A stretch of DNA of 64,000 bases from Citrobacter sp. RHB25-C09 (lineage in GTDB: Bacteria; Pseudomonadota; Gammaproteobacteria; Enterobacterales; Enterobacteriaceae), in assembly GCF_013836145.1 (NCBI RefSeq), contig NZ_CP057483.1, positions 2,728,001 through 2,792,000 of the forward strand, in the 5' to 3' direction. This document shows positions 53,398 to 62,872 of this stretch, piece by piece; the stretch's first letter is position 1; the number at the start of each line of letters is the position of its first letter. Under the pieces are notes generated by a model that worked only from the letters and a program-made list of their open reading frames with translations, did not search any database and was not told the DNA's origin. A program made the position numbers and the translations under genes.

Positions 53398-54315
53398 TTA
53401 TTTCACCCATCCTTTTTGCTTCAGATAGTCAGCGGCGACTTTTTTGGCATCCAGTCCCTCAACGGCAATACTGGCATTAAGCTGTTGCAGCGTTTTTTCA
53501 TCGAGGCTGGCAAACACCGGCTGTAGCCACTCCGCCATCTGCGGATACTCTTTTAACACGGCTTCGCGCACCACCGGTGCGGGTGCATAAATCGGCTGAA
53601 CACCCTTCGGGTCGCTCAGAGTTTGCAGGCCCAACGCGGCAACCGGGCCGTCCGTTCCGTAAGCCATCGCCGCATTTACACCGGACGTTTGCTGCGCCGC
53701 CGCCTTAATGGTGACCGCAGTATCGCCCCCCGCGAGCGACAGGAGCTGATCCTGGCTGAGTTTGAAATCATAAGCTTTTTCAAAGGCCGGCAACGCGTCA
53801 GCGCGCTCGATAAACTCCGCCGAAGCGGCCAGTTTGAAGCTGCCACCCGCTTTCAAATACGGGCCTAGATCGGCCAGTGAGGTCAGCTTATTTTTTTCGG
53901 CGACATCGCTACGCACCGCAATAGTCCAGGTGTTATTGGCAGGCGCAGGGGTCAGCCAGACCAGTTTGTTCTGTTCTGCGTCGAGTTTCTTGACCTTTTC
54001 AAAGCCCTGCTGCGCGTTCTTCCACGCCGGGTCGTTTTCCTCTTTGAAAAAGAAAGCGCCGTTGCCGGTGTATTCCGGATAAATATCCAGCTCACCAGAG
54101 GTAATCGCGCCGCGGACCACTGGCGTGGTGCCAAGCTGAACTTTATTGACCGTTTTGACGCCGTGGCTTTCCAGAACCTGCAAAATGATGTTACCGAGCA
54201 GCGCACCCTCGGTGTCGATTTTCGAACCGACTTTCACCGGCGACGCTGCCTGCAGGGGAAAGCTCGCCGCCGCAAGCAGCGCCAGTGAACCTGCCCAGAT
54301 TTTTGAGACTGTCAT
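53398..54315 (-). CDS. osmF: OsmF (YehZ), periplasmic substrate-binding protein
   Basis: A 305-residue binding protein of the OpuAC/ProX type: signal peptide (about 23 residues, ending FPLQA) and two lobes; KVGSKIDTEGALLGNIILQVLES opens the mature protein. In E. coli osmF is RpoS-dependent and induced by osmotic stress; the bound solute may be glycine betaine at low affinity. It is first in osmF-yehYXW, with a sigma-S-like -10 upstream. Confidence 0.95.
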   Translation of the reverse strand: MTVSKIWAGSLALLAAASFPLQAASPVKVGSKIDTEGALLGNIILQVLESHGVKTVNKVQLGTTPVVRGAITSGELDIYPEYTGNGAFFFKEENDPAWKNAQQGFEKVKKLDAEQNKLVWLTPAPANNTWTIAVRSDVAEKNKLTSLADLGPYLKAGGSFKLAASAEFIERADALPAFEKAYDFKLSQDQLLSLAGGDTAVTIKAAAQQTSGVNAAMAYGTDGPVAALGLQTLSDPKGVQPIYAPAPVVREAVLKEYPQMAEWLQPVFASLDEKTLQQLNASIAVEGLDAKKVAADYLKQKGWVK

Positions 54316-54362
54316 ATGCTTTCCTCATTATTTTGCCGACTTTATCAGCAACTTGAGAAAAA

Positions 54363-54369
54363 AGCATAG
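54363..54369 (-). promoter_or_regulatory. Candidate RpoS-type -10 of osmF
   Basis: The minus strand reads TCTATGCTTT, close to the sigma-S extended -10 CTATACTT, about 50 nt before the osmF start. It agrees with the known RpoS control of osmF in E. coli. Confidence 0.5.
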
Positions 54370-54397
54370 ACGAAATGTATACATTTAACCTGCCATT

Positions 54398-54550
54398 TCA
54401 GTTTTTTCGCGGCAGTTGTAACGGGACGGTCAATAGACTGGCAGCAAAATAGAGCATCGCGATGACCCACAGCGTCCCCTCCACGCCCAGTGGCGCAACG
54501 CAGACGGTGACGATCATCGGCCCGACAAAATTGCTCACATGGAGAGAAAT
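54398..54550 (-). pseudogene. C-terminal remnant of a membrane transporter gene
   Basis: About 50 codons ending at 54398 encode two hydrophobic helices (VSNFVGPMIVTVCVAPLGVEG and TLWVIAMLYFAASLLTVPLQ) followed by LPRKN and a stop, the look of the last two helices of an MFS transporter. No start codon or upstream part is left: a REP pair (54563-54632) adjoins it and bglX follows. It probably marks a gene deleted from the osmF-bglX joint. Family assignment is tentative. Confidence 0.55.
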
Positions 54551-54562
54551 TTTACCCACTTT

Positions 54563-54632
54563 CCTGATGGCGCTACGCTTATCAGGCCTACATCGATCGG
54601 TAGGCCTGATAAGGCGCAGCCGCCATCCGGCA
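54563..54632. repeat. REP pair between the transporter remnant and bglX
   Basis: CCTGATGGCGCTACGCTTATCAGGCCTAC (written here only by its ends) and its mirror GTAGGCCTGATAAGG ... CCATCCGGC occupy 54563-54591 and 54600-54632, just past the bglX stop codon. Confidence 0.88.
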
Positions 54633-54640
54633 GTCAACAA

Positions 54641-56938
54641 TTACAGTAGCTCAAACGTCCCCTGCTTCACGCGGGCAGAATCGACGCCAATGAAGACGTT
54701 GAACTTGCCGGGTTCAGCATCGAACTTCATCTTCTGATTCCAGAATTTCAGCGCTTCAACGTCAATCGGGAAACTGACAGTCTGCGTTTCACCCGGCTTC
54801 AGGTTGACCTTTTTGAAACCCTTCAGCTCTTTCACCGGACGGCTCATGGAGGCCGTGACATCCTGCACGTACAGTTGAATCACCGTCTCGCCGGCGCGCT
54901 TGCCTGTGTTGGTCACGTCTACACTTGCCGTCACGCTACCGACACGCTTCATGGTTGGCGCAGACAGCGTCACGTCAGAAACGTTAAACGTGGTGTAGCT
55001 TAAGCCATAGCCAAACGGATACAGCGGACCATTGGCTTCGTCAAAATAGCGCGAGGTGTACTTGTTCGGCTTGTCGGCATTGTACGGACGGCCCGTATTG
55101 AGATGGCTGTAGTACACCGGGATCTGCCCGACCGAGCGCGGGAAGGACATCGGCAGTTTGCCTGACGGGTTGTAGTCGCCAAACAGCACATCAGCAATGG
55201 CGTTACCGCCTTCCGTACCGGCGAACCAGGTTTCAAGAATCGCATCGGCCTGCTGATCTTCTTTCACCAGCGCCAGCGGACGTCCGTTCATCAGCACCAG
55301 CACCAGCGGCTTGCCGGTCGCCTTCAGCGCCGCAATCAGATCGCGCTGGCTTTGTGGCAAGGTAATGTCGGTACGGCTGGAGGCTTCGTGTGCCATACCC
55401 TGGGCCTCGCCCACTACGGCAACCACCACGTCAGACTGCTTCGCCGCGTTTACCGCTTCATCAATCATCTCTTTAGCCGAACGCGGATCGACCTTCACCG
55501 CTTCTTCGTACTGATTGAGGAAGGTGACAATGTCTTTATCATTGGTGACGTTTGCGCCTTTGGCGTAAACCACCTTACCGTTGGCTCCGAGGGCATTTTT
55601 AATGCCGGTCAGCACGGTCACGGACTGATCGGCAACGCCCGCCGCCGACCAGCTTCCCATCACGTCACGCTTGCTGTCGGCTAGCGGGCCAACGACGGCA
55701 AGGGTGCCGGACTTCTTCAGCGGAAGTGTTTCCAGGCGATTTTTCAGCAGCACGAGGCTTTCACGCGCCACGTCACGCGCTTCTTTACGATGCAGACGAC
55801 TTTCGGCGTTGGTGTCCACCGGATCAGAGTCCTTCGGCCCCAGGTGGCTGTACGGATCGTTAAACAATCCCATGTCATATTTCACGTTCAGCACGTGACG
55901 CGCGGCATCGTCCAGTTCCGCCATCGTCACCTTGCCGCTCTTCACCAGTCCCGGCAGGTATTTGCTGTAATACTCGTCGCTCATACTCATGTTGATGCCG
56001 GACTTGAGCGCCACGCGCACTGCGTCTTCCGGGTCGGCGGCGGTGCCGTGTTTGATCAGCTCTTTGATTGCACCGTGGTCAGAAACGGTGATGCCTTTAA
56101 AGCCCCATTCGTCGCGCAGGACCTCTTTCAGCAGCCACGAATCTGAGGTTGCCGGAGTGCCGTTCAGGGAGTTCAACGCGACCATTACCGCGCCGCTGCC
56201 CGCATCCAGACCCGCTTTGTACGGCGGCATATAGTCGTTAAACAGGCGCTGGGGGCTCATATCCACGGTGTTGTACTCTTTCCCGCCTTCCACCGCGCCA
56301 TAGGCCGCGAAGTGCTTGACGCTGGTCATGACCGAGTAGCGATCCGCCGGGCTTTTACCCTGCATCGCTTCCACCATGGTTTTCCCCATCGTGGCCGTTA
56401 AAAACGTATCTTCACCGAAACCTTCCGACGCACGTCCCCAGCGCGGATCGCGCGAGACGTCGACCATTGGCGCCCAGGTCATGTTCAGGCCATCGTCTGC
56501 CGCTTCATACGCGGAAATGCGCCCGACGGTTTTCACGGCTTCAAGGTTAAAAGACGATGCCAGACCGAGGCTAATCGGGAAAACGGTACGCTGGCCGTGC
56601 AGCACATCATAGGCAAAAAAGAGAGGAATTTTCAGGCGGCTGAGTTCCATCACCTGATCCTGCATTTTGCGGATATCCTGACGTGTGACGGTATTAAAAA
56701 TTGCCCCGACCTGCCCGTCTTTGATCATCTCGCGGATCGCCTCTTTCGGGTTATCCGGACCCACGCTGATTAAGCGCAGCTGACCAATCTTTTCGTCAAC
56801 GGTCATTTTCGTGAGCAACTGGGTGACAAAAGCATCCCGTGCTTCCGGCGTCAGCGGGTGATCGCCAAACAAATCCTCTGCCAGAGCAGGTTGCAGCGCC
56901 AGGCTGACGGCGACAGCTACAGAACAAAGCCATTTCAT
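54641..56938 (-). CDS. bglX: Periplasmic beta-glucosidase BglX (GH3)
   Basis: Hydrolyses beta-glucosides in the periplasm. The 765-residue product has a 20-residue signal peptide (ending ALA), the GH3 TIM-barrel domain with the nucleophile Asp in GITVSDHGAIKEL (about residue 285), the alpha/beta sandwich domain and a C-terminal fibronectin-III-like domain (about 660-755). It is divergent from dld. The length equals that of E. coli BglX. Confidence 0.97.
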   Translation of the reverse strand: MKWLCSVAVAVSLALQPALAEDLFGDHPLTPEARDAFVTQLLTKMTVDEKIGQLRLISVGPDNPKEAIREMIKDGQVGAIFNTVTRQDIRKMQDQVMELSRLKIPLFFAYDVLHGQRTVFPISLGLASSFNLEAVKTVGRISAYEAADDGLNMTWAPMVDVSRDPRWGRASEGFGEDTFLTATMGKTMVEAMQGKSPADRYSVMTSVKHFAAYGAVEGGKEYNTVDMSPQRLFNDYMPPYKAGLDAGSGAVMVALNSLNGTPATSDSWLLKEVLRDEWGFKGITVSDHGAIKELIKHGTAADPEDAVRVALKSGINMSMSDEYYSKYLPGLVKSGKVTMAELDDAARHVLNVKYDMGLFNDPYSHLGPKDSDPVDTNAESRLHRKEARDVARESLVLLKNRLETLPLKKSGTLAVVGPLADSKRDVMGSWSAAGVADQSVTVLTGIKNALGANGKVVYAKGANVTNDKDIVTFLNQYEEAVKVDPRSAKEMIDEAVNAAKQSDVVVAVVGEAQGMAHEASSRTDITLPQSQRDLIAALKATGKPLVLVLMNGRPLALVKEDQQADAILETWFAGTEGGNAIADVLFGDYNPSGKLPMSFPRSVGQIPVYYSHLNTGRPYNADKPNKYTSRYFDEANGPLYPFGYGLSYTTFNVSDVTLSAPTMKRVGSVTASVDVTNTGKRAGETVIQLYVQDVTASMSRPVKELKGFKKVNLKPGETQTVSFPIDVEALKFWNQKMKFDAEPGKFNVFIGVDSARVKQGTFELL

Positions 56939-57127
56939 GTCGTATTACTCTCTCATCAAAAACCGATGGACGATCTCGGCCAAACCGAGTGAAAAGCGCA
57001 GTGTGCCATAAACCCTCTGTCCCTTGCAGGGTTATTCTCTGATTTTTCTCATGAATACTAACCCGCTTAACAGTTAATCGCGCTATGCTTTACAGCGAGA
57101 AATTTGCCCCACCACAAGGAGTGGAAG

Positions 57128-58873
57128 ATGTCTTCTGTTCGAACTGATGATAACAATAGATTAATTAACGAACTGTCGCGCCTGGTTGGTCACTCTCACC
57201 TGCTGACCGATCCGGCGAAAACCGCCCGCTATCGCAAGGGCTTTCGTTCCGGTCAGGGCGACGCGCTGGCGGTGGTGTTTCCCGGTTCGCTGCTGGAACT
57301 CTGGCGCGTGCTGAATGCCTGTGTCAACGCCGATAAAATCATTCTGATGCAGGCCGCTAACACCGGACTCACTGAAGGCTCAACGCCAAACGGCAATGAC
57401 TACGATCGTGATATCGTCATTATCAGCACCCTGCGTCTCGATAAATTGCACGTGCTGGGCAATGGCGAACAGGTGCTGGCCTACCCCGGCACCACGCTGT
57501 ACGCACTGGAAAAAGCACTGAAACCGCTGGGGCGTGAACCGCACTCGGTGATTGGCTCTTCCTGCATTGGCGCATCAGTCATTGGTGGGATCTGCAACAA
57601 CTCCGGCGGTTCGCTAGTGCAGCGCGGTCCGGCTTACACTGAAATGTCGCTGTTCGCCCGCATCGATGAAAACGGCAAACTGACGCTGGTTAACCATCTG
57701 GGCATCGATCTGGGGCAGACGCCGGAGCAGATCCTGAGCCAGCTTGATGACGAACGCATTAAAGAAGAAAACGTGCGTTACGACGGACGCCACGCACACG
57801 ATCATGACTATGTGACTCGCGTGCGCGACATCGATGCCGACACCCCTGCTCGCTATAACGCCGACCCGGATCGCCTGTTTGAATCCTCCGGCTGTGCCGG
57901 GAAACTTGCAGTATTTGCCGTGCGTCTGGATACCTTTGTCGCAGAAAAGAATCAGCAGGTCTTTTACATCGGCACGAATCAACCTGATGTGTTGACCGAA
58001 ATTCGCCGTCACATTCTGGCTAATTTCGAGAATCTGCCGGTCGCCGGAGAATATATGCACCGCGACATTTACGACATCGCGGAACAGTATGGCAAAGATA
58101 CCTTCCTGATGATCGACAAGCTCGGCACCGACAAAATGCCGTTCTTCTTTACCCTGAAAGGTCGTACTGACGCGATGCTGGAGAAGGTGAAATTCTTCCG
58201 ACCGCACTTTACCGACCGCGCGATGCAAAAGTTTGGTCATCTGTTCCCCAGCCATTTGCCGCCGCGCATGAAAAGCTGGCGCGATAAATACGAACATCAT
58301 CTGCTGTTAAAAATGGCGGGCGATGGCGTTGCCGAAGCGCAAAACTGGCTGACGGAATTCTTTAAAACCGTCGAGGGTGATTTCTTTGCCTGTACGCCAG
58401 AAGAAGGCAGCAAAGCGTTTCTGCACCGTTTCGCCGCGGCCGGTGCGGCCATTCGCTATCAGGCTGTCCATGCCGACGAGGTTGAAGATATTCTGGCTCT
58501 GGACATTGCCCTGCGTCGCAACGATACCGAATGGTTTGAACATCTGCCGCCGGAGATCGACAGCCAACTGGTGCATAAGCTCTATTACGGCCACTTTATG
58601 TGCTACGTCTTTCATCAGGATTACATCGTGAAAAAAGGGGTGGATGCGCATGCACTGAAAGCGCAGATGCTGGAGCTCCTGCGTCAGCGCGGCGCGCAGT
58701 ACCCGGCGGAACACAACGTGGGACATCTCTACGAAGCCCCTGAGGCATTAGCCCGTTTTTATCGCGAAAATGACCCGACCAACAGTATGAATCCCGGTAT
58801 TGGCAAGACCAGTAAGCAGAAATTCTGGAAAGCGCCCGCTGCAGAGAAAAGTCAGGAAGTCGGAAACGGCTGA
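57128..58873 (+). CDS. dld: Quinone-dependent D-lactate dehydrogenase
   Basis: A peripheral inner-membrane flavoprotein oxidising D-lactate to pyruvate and passing electrons to quinone. The 581-residue product has a PCMH-type FAD domain (about 45-210, SVIGSSCIGASVIGGICNNSGGSLVQRG), a substrate cap and a membrane-binding domain with basic residues. The start at 57128 has AAGGAG 7 nt upstream. The C-terminus is several residues longer than remembered for K-12 (571). It supplies pyruvate, the ligand of the nearby BtsSR system; a functional link is only suggestive. Confidence 0.96.
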   Translation: MSSVRTDDNNRLINELSRLVGHSHLLTDPAKTARYRKGFRSGQGDALAVVFPGSLLELWRVLNACVNADKIILMQAANTGLTEGSTPNGNDYDRDIVIISTLRLDKLHVLGNGEQVLAYPGTTLYALEKALKPLGREPHSVIGSSCIGASVIGGICNNSGGSLVQRGPAYTEMSLFARIDENGKLTLVNHLGIDLGQTPEQILSQLDDERIKEENVRYDGRHAHDHDYVTRVRDIDADTPARYNADPDRLFESSGCAGKLAVFAVRLDTFVAEKNQQVFYIGTNQPDVLTEIRRHILANFENLPVAGEYMHRDIYDIAEQYGKDTFLMIDKLGTDKMPFFFTLKGRTDAMLEKVKFFRPHFTDRAMQKFGHLFPSHLPPRMKSWRDKYEHHLLLKMAGDGVAEAQNWLTEFFKTVEGDFFACTPEEGSKAFLHRFAAAGAAIRYQAVHADEVEDILALDIALRRNDTEWFEHLPPEIDSQLVHKLYYGHFMCYVFHQDYIVKKGVDAHALKAQMLELLRQRGAQYPAEHNVGHLYEAPEALARFYRENDPTNSMNPGIGKTSKQKFWKAPAAEKSQEVGNG

Positions 58874-58916
58874 ACGCTGGATTTCTGTGAAATATCGTGC
58901 AAAAGTAATGACATGT

Positions 58917-58941
58917 GCCGGAGTTTTAACTCCGGCTTTTT
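58917..58941 (+). terminator. Intrinsic terminator of dld
   Basis: GCCGGAGT and ACTCCGGC form an 8-bp stem around TTTA, followed by TTTTT, 44 nt past the dld stop. Confidence 0.92.
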
Positions 58942-58959
58942 ATCGCTAAGGTGAGAGCC

Positions 58960-59514
58960 ATGTCCGCTGCCGATACGTTAACCGACAATGATATTGTAGT
59001 GCGGGACGCACTCCCTGATGACGTAGAAGCGATTTCTTCTCTGTATGCCTGGCACGTGTTGAACGGTCGTGCCTCATTTGAAGAAACGCCTCCCACGGTG
59101 GAAGAAATGCGTCAGCGCATGCGCAAGGTCGCGCAATTTGGACTTCCGTGGCTGGTGGCGCTCTATCGCGGGGTGATTGTGGGCTACTGCTATGCGACGC
59201 AGTATCGTCCTCGCCCGGCCTACCGTTTTACCCTCGAAGAGTCGATTTACGTCGACGCCAGCATGACCGGCCACGGCATCGGCAGCAAGCTGATGCAAAC
59301 GTTGTTGACGCGTTGTGAAGAAGGGCCGTGGCGGCAGATGGTGGCGGTAATAGGCGATGGTCACAACAATCCCGGCTCGCTGCGCTTACACAAAAAGTTT
59401 GGCTTTGAAATTGCCGGGCAGTTACGTAGCGTGGGCTATAAAAAAGGCGACTGGCGGGATACGTTGATCATGCAGCGCCCCCTCAATGATGGCGACTGGA
59501 CGCTGCCTGAGTAG
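58960..59514 (+). CDS. GNAT acetyltransferase, phosphinothricin/MnaT-like
   Basis: A 184-residue acetyl-CoA-dependent N-acetyltransferase. IVVRDALPDDVEAISSLYAWHVLNGRASFEE at the N-terminus, the acetyl-CoA loop ASMTGHGIGSKLMQTLL (motif A, Q/RxxGxG/A form) and VIGDGHNNPGSLRLHKKFGFEIAGQLRSVGYK are typical of the Bar/Pat-YncA group, which acetylates phosphinothricin-like compounds or methionine sulfone/sulfoximine. AAGGTGAG precedes the ATG at 58960. The gene sits alone between the dld terminator and a terminator/REP block; K-12 has nothing here between dld and pbpG. Confidence 0.87.
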   Translation: MSAADTLTDNDIVVRDALPDDVEAISSLYAWHVLNGRASFEETPPTVEEMRQRMRKVAQFGLPWLVALYRGVIVGYCYATQYRPRPAYRFTLEESIYVDASMTGHGIGSKLMQTLLTRCEEGPWRQMVAVIGDGHNNPGSLRLHKKFGFEIAGQLRSVGYKKGDWRDTLIMQRPLNDGDWTLPE

Positions 59515-59521
59515 TCGAAAA

Positions 59522-59592
59522 GCCCGACAGGCACAGCGCCATCGGGCAAATCACGCCTGCCGGATGGCGGCGTAACGCCTTATCCGGCCTAC
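59522..59592. repeat. Terminator-like hairpin and REP after the acetyltransferase gene
   Basis: GCCCGA (59522-59527) and TCGGGC (59542-59547) form a hairpin just past the acetyltransferase stop. A REP unit follows at 59559-59592 (GCCGGATGGCGGCG ... TATCCGGCCTAC). Both lie between convergent genes. Confidence 0.8.
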
Positions 59593-59621
59593 GCGCACAT
59601 CTCACAGGCTTTTTTAGGCGA

Positions 59622-60536
59622 TTAATCGTTTTGCGCCATCTGTGCCGCTTTCTGCTTTTTGTAACTCAACGCCGCGGCCGGCACCGGCATCACTTTCCCG
59701 GTTTCAATCCAGGTGCGTAACCGGCTGGCATCGGCAAAGTGAGTGTATTTCCCAAAGGCATCCATCACCACCAGCGCCACCGGTTTGCCATTGATCACCG
59801 TGCGCATCACCAGACAATGCCCGGCCGCGTTGGTAAAACCGGTTTTGGTGAGCTGAATATTCCAGTTATCGCGATACACCAGATGGTTGGTATTGCGGAA
59901 CGGCAGCGTGTAGGCCGGATTCGCAAACGTCGCCATATCTTCACGCGTGGTGCTCAACTGGCCGATCAGCGGATACTGTTTGCTGGCAATCAGCAGTTTG
60001 GTGAGATCACGTGCAGTTGAAACGTTGTGAATCGACAATCCGGTCGGCTCGACAAAACGCGTCTGGGTCATCCCCAGGGCTTTAGCCTTCGCATTCATGG
60101 CCTTAATAAAGGCGTTATAGCCGCCGGGATAATGATGCGCCAGACTCGCCGCCGCGCGGTTTTCCGACGACATAAGCGCCAGCAGCAGCATATTCTTACG
60201 ACTGATTTCACTGTTCAGGCGCACACGAGAATAGATCCCTTTCATCTCTGGCGTCTGGCTGATATCTACTTTCAGCTTTTCATCCAGCGGCAGTCGTGCA
60301 TCAAGCACCACCATCGCCGTCATTAATTTGGTTATCGACGCAATCGGACGCACCAGATCCGGATGGTTGGAATAGATCACCTTATTGGTGTTCAGATCGA
60401 CAATCATCGCACTGCCGGAGGCAATTTCGGGTTGCGCTGCCGAAGCAGTTGTCGTCGTTTTTGTCGCCGCCTGCGGCGCAAAAGGCACAGCCAGCAGAAG
60501 CGCCAGGCTTAACATTGAAACTCGGAATTTCAGCAT
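59622..60536 (-). CDS. pbpG: D-alanyl-D-alanine endopeptidase PBP7
   Basis: A periplasmic penicillin-binding protein cutting D-Ala-DAP cross-links in peptidoglycan. The 304-residue product has a signal peptide of about 23 residues and the three active-site motifs: Ser67-x-x-Lys70 (SITK), Ser124-Glu-Asn126 and Lys231-Thr-Gly233. It is convergent with the acetyltransferase gene and followed upstream by yohC on the same strand. Confidence 0.96.
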   Translation of the reverse strand: MLKFRVSMLSLALLLAVPFAPQAATKTTTTASAAQPEIASGSAMIVDLNTNKVIYSNHPDLVRPIASITKLMTAMVVLDARLPLDEKLKVDISQTPEMKGIYSRVRLNSEISRKNMLLLALMSSENRAAASLAHHYPGGYNAFIKAMNAKAKALGMTQTRFVEPTGLSIHNVSTARDLTKLLIASKQYPLIGQLSTTREDMATFANPAYTLPFRNTNHLVYRDNWNIQLTKTGFTNAAGHCLVMRTVINGKPVALVVMDAFGKYTHFADASRLRTWIETGKVMPVPAAALSYKKQKAAQMAQND

Positions 60537-60704
60537 GATGAGATTTCAGAAAATGATTCACGCGTGCGGGAACACGCACCGCCAGAGTAAGAAATTACTC
60601 AAGCTAGCGAAAGAATCATAACGAGCTAACGAGTTCGCCGCCAGAGGAGAATCGTCAGGAAATGCTGCATTGCCGGATTTTACACCAGCAATGCAGCGCA
60701 AGCG

Positions 60705-61292
60705 TCAGAACAGGCGGTATCCATAACCCCAGAGAATAACAGTGAGTGCCAGCAGCACTTCCAGTACCAGCACGCCTATTGCCAGCGTCGAACTGGAAAA
60801 GCTCAGCCCCTCCTCTTTATTGATATTCAGGAACGTTGGGATCCCCAGATAGAGCAGATAGCCGGTATAAAACAGCGCAACGGTCCCCACAAAAGCGCAC
60901 AGCCAGACCAGTGGGTAGAGTGCAACCAACCCGCTAAGGAACAGCGGTGTCGCCACATATCCAGCAAAAACCATACAGTGCGTCAATGACGGACGCTGCG
61001 GATAATGACGCGCCATCCACCAGATCACCCGCCCCATCACCGCCACACCGGTCAACATGACCGCATAGAAGAGAATCGCCAGCGCAAATCCGGTCAACAA
61101 AGACAGCTTCAGCACGTTGCCGTCGCCAAAATTCCAGCCGATTTGGGTGGTACCGATAAAGGCGCAAATCACCGGAATAGCCGCCATTAATAGCACATGG
61201 TGGGTATAGTGGTGCGAAACCGTTTCGTTTTCGCTCTTAATCACCTGCATTTCACGATCGGGATGGGAAAAAAGCCCCCAGACATGGTTCAT
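60705..61292 (-). CDS. yohC: YohC, Yip1-family inner-membrane protein
   Basis: A 195-residue membrane protein with about five helices and a short cytosolic N-terminus (MNHVWGLFSHPDREMQVIK). Function unknown; the Yip1 domain suggests membrane organisation or trafficking-like roles only by name. The 168-nt gap to pbpG is free of genes. It is divergent from yohD. Confidence 0.93.
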   Translation of the reverse strand: MNHVWGLFSHPDREMQVIKSENETVSHHYTHHVLLMAAIPVICAFIGTTQIGWNFGDGNVLKLSLLTGFALAILFYAVMLTGVAVMGRVIWWMARHYPQRPSLTHCMVFAGYVATPLFLSGLVALYPLVWLCAFVGTVALFYTGYLLYLGIPTFLNINKEEGLSFSSSTLAIGVLVLEVLLALTVILWGYGYRLF

Positions 61293-61452
61293 ACCGCCCC
61301 CTTGTAGTCAGATCCGGACCTTAACACTTCAAGTATAATGCAGCCTGACGATTATTTTCTGTACAGTAGAATAAACACCGCGAAGTGCCGCCTTTTCTGC
61401 CGACAGTGATTTATAAGGTGTATGCTTAAGTTTATGGAGGGCATCCTGTCGT

Positions 61453-62028
61453 ATGGATATCAACAGTCTTATAGCGCACTACGGTTACGCCGCGCTGGTC
61501 ATCGGAAGCATGGCTGAAGGCGAAACGGTTACGCTGCTGGGCGGTATTGCCGCTCATCAGGGTTTGCTTAGGTTTCCGCTGGTTGTAGCTGCCGTCGCAT
61601 TAGGCGGTATGATTGGCGATCAGCTTTTGTATCTGCTGGGGCAACGTTACGGGGGTAAACTTCTGCAACGCTTTTCCCGCCATCAGGACCAAATCGGGCG
61701 GGCGCAGAAAATGATCCAACGCCACCCGTATCTGTTCGTGATTGGCACCCGTTTTATGTATGGCTTTCGGGTGATTGGCCCTTTGCTGATTGGCGCCAGC
61801 CACCTGCCGCCGAAGATCTTCTTTCCGCTGAATATCCTCGGCGCCCTGATCTGGGCGCTGCTCTTTACTACGCTAGGGTACGCCGGCGGCGAGATGATCG
61901 CCCCCTGGCTGGAGAGCCTCGATCAGCACCTCCGACATGGGTTCTGGCTGATTCTGGTGCTTGTGCTTGTGGTCGGCGCGCGCTGGTGGCTGAAGCGGCG
62001 CCGCCATAAAGAGGCAGATAAGGCGTAG
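61453..62028 (+). CDS. yohD: YohD, DedA-family membrane protein
   Basis: A 191-residue DedA/SNARE-associated protein. The re-entrant loop segment GGMIGDQLLYLLGQRYGG and the FGTRFMYGFR-type arginine motif (IGTRFMYGFRVIGPLLIGAS) are present. DedA proteins are proposed undecaprenyl-phosphate or phospholipid flippases; E. coli YohD is largely redundant. GGAGGGCATCC lies before the ATG. A 14-nt gap separates it from the convergent yohF. Confidence 0.94.
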   Translation: MDINSLIAHYGYAALVIGSMAEGETVTLLGGIAAHQGLLRFPLVVAAVALGGMIGDQLLYLLGQRYGGKLLQRFSRHQDQIGRAQKMIQRHPYLFVIGTRFMYGFRVIGPLLIGASHLPPKIFFPLNILGALIWALLFTTLGYAGGEMIAPWLESLDQHLRHGFWLILVLVLVVGARWWLKRRRHKEADKA

Positions 62029-62042
62029 CCGGAAGGGCTGCG

Positions 62043-62804
62043 CTATTCGGGTTTGACCTGCGGATTAGTCAGCATAAAGCCGCCGTCAATGATCAGCGAC
62101 TGGCCGGTGGTGTAGCTGGCGTTTTCGGAACAAAGCCATGCAACCATACTGGCAATTTCCCGCGTAGCACCAGGACGCCTTAACGGTATTGACGGTTCCG
62201 AACCTGGCTGAACGTCACTGTCATCCATGTCATTCATCGGTGTCGCAATAGCCCCTGGGGCAACGGAATTCACCAGAATGTTATGCTGTACTAGCTCAAC
62301 CGCCAGCGATTTGGTCAACCCGCCGAGCGCATGTTTCGCCGCCGTGTAGGCGCTGGCTTCCGGCAGGGGCGTATGTTCATGCACCGAAGTGATGTTAATG
62401 ATTCGCCCCCCCTCCCCTTGTTTGATCATCCGGCGGGCAGCGATTTGCGAACAGAGAAACGCGCCGTCAACATCAACCGTAAAGACTTTTCGCCAGTCTT
62501 CGTAGGACGTCTCAAGAACGGGTGATTTGTGCATGGTCCCGGCGTTGTTCACCAACACATCTATCCGACCAAATCGCGCAATCAGTTGCTCAAGAGGTTT
62601 CGCCCCCTCCGGCAGCGTGCTGAGGTCCATCTGGATGGTTTCCGCCCTGACGCCGAATTGCATGGCTTCCTTTGCCGTTTCACGCGCGCCCTGCTCGTCA
62701 GAATGCCAGGTAATACCGATATCAAATCCATCCAGCGCTAGCTGGAGCGCACATTCTTTGCCGATACCCGAATCAGAAGCCGTCACTATTGCCACTTTAG
62801 CCAT
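62043..62804 (-). CDS. yohF: YohF, short-chain dehydrogenase/reductase
   Basis: A 253-residue SDR. The NAD(P)-binding TASDSGIGKECAL (TGxxxGxG variant, about 8-20), NNAG, catalytic Ser in NITSVHEHTPL and YTAAK (Tyr-x-x-x-Lys) are intact. E. coli YohF resembles acetoin reductases but its substrate is unproven. The start at 62804 has GGAGG 7 nt upstream; 43 further open codons are unsupported. It lies 68 nt downstream of the mdtQ stop on the same strand. Confidence 0.94.
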   Translation of the reverse strand: MAKVAIVTASDSGIGKECALQLALDGFDIGITWHSDEQGARETAKEAMQFGVRAETIQMDLSTLPEGAKPLEQLIARFGRIDVLVNNAGTMHKSPVLETSYEDWRKVFTVDVDGAFLCSQIAARRMIKQGEGGRIINITSVHEHTPLPEASAYTAAKHALGGLTKSLAVELVQHNILVNSVAPGAIATPMNDMDDSDVQPGSEPSIPLRRPGATREIASMVAWLCSENASYTTGQSLIIDGGFMLTNPQVKPE

Positions 62805-62872
62805 GATGTCCTCCGGTTGAAACAGACTGAACCCTAAGTATAGAAATTCAGCCCAAATTCCCCGGAAAAAAA

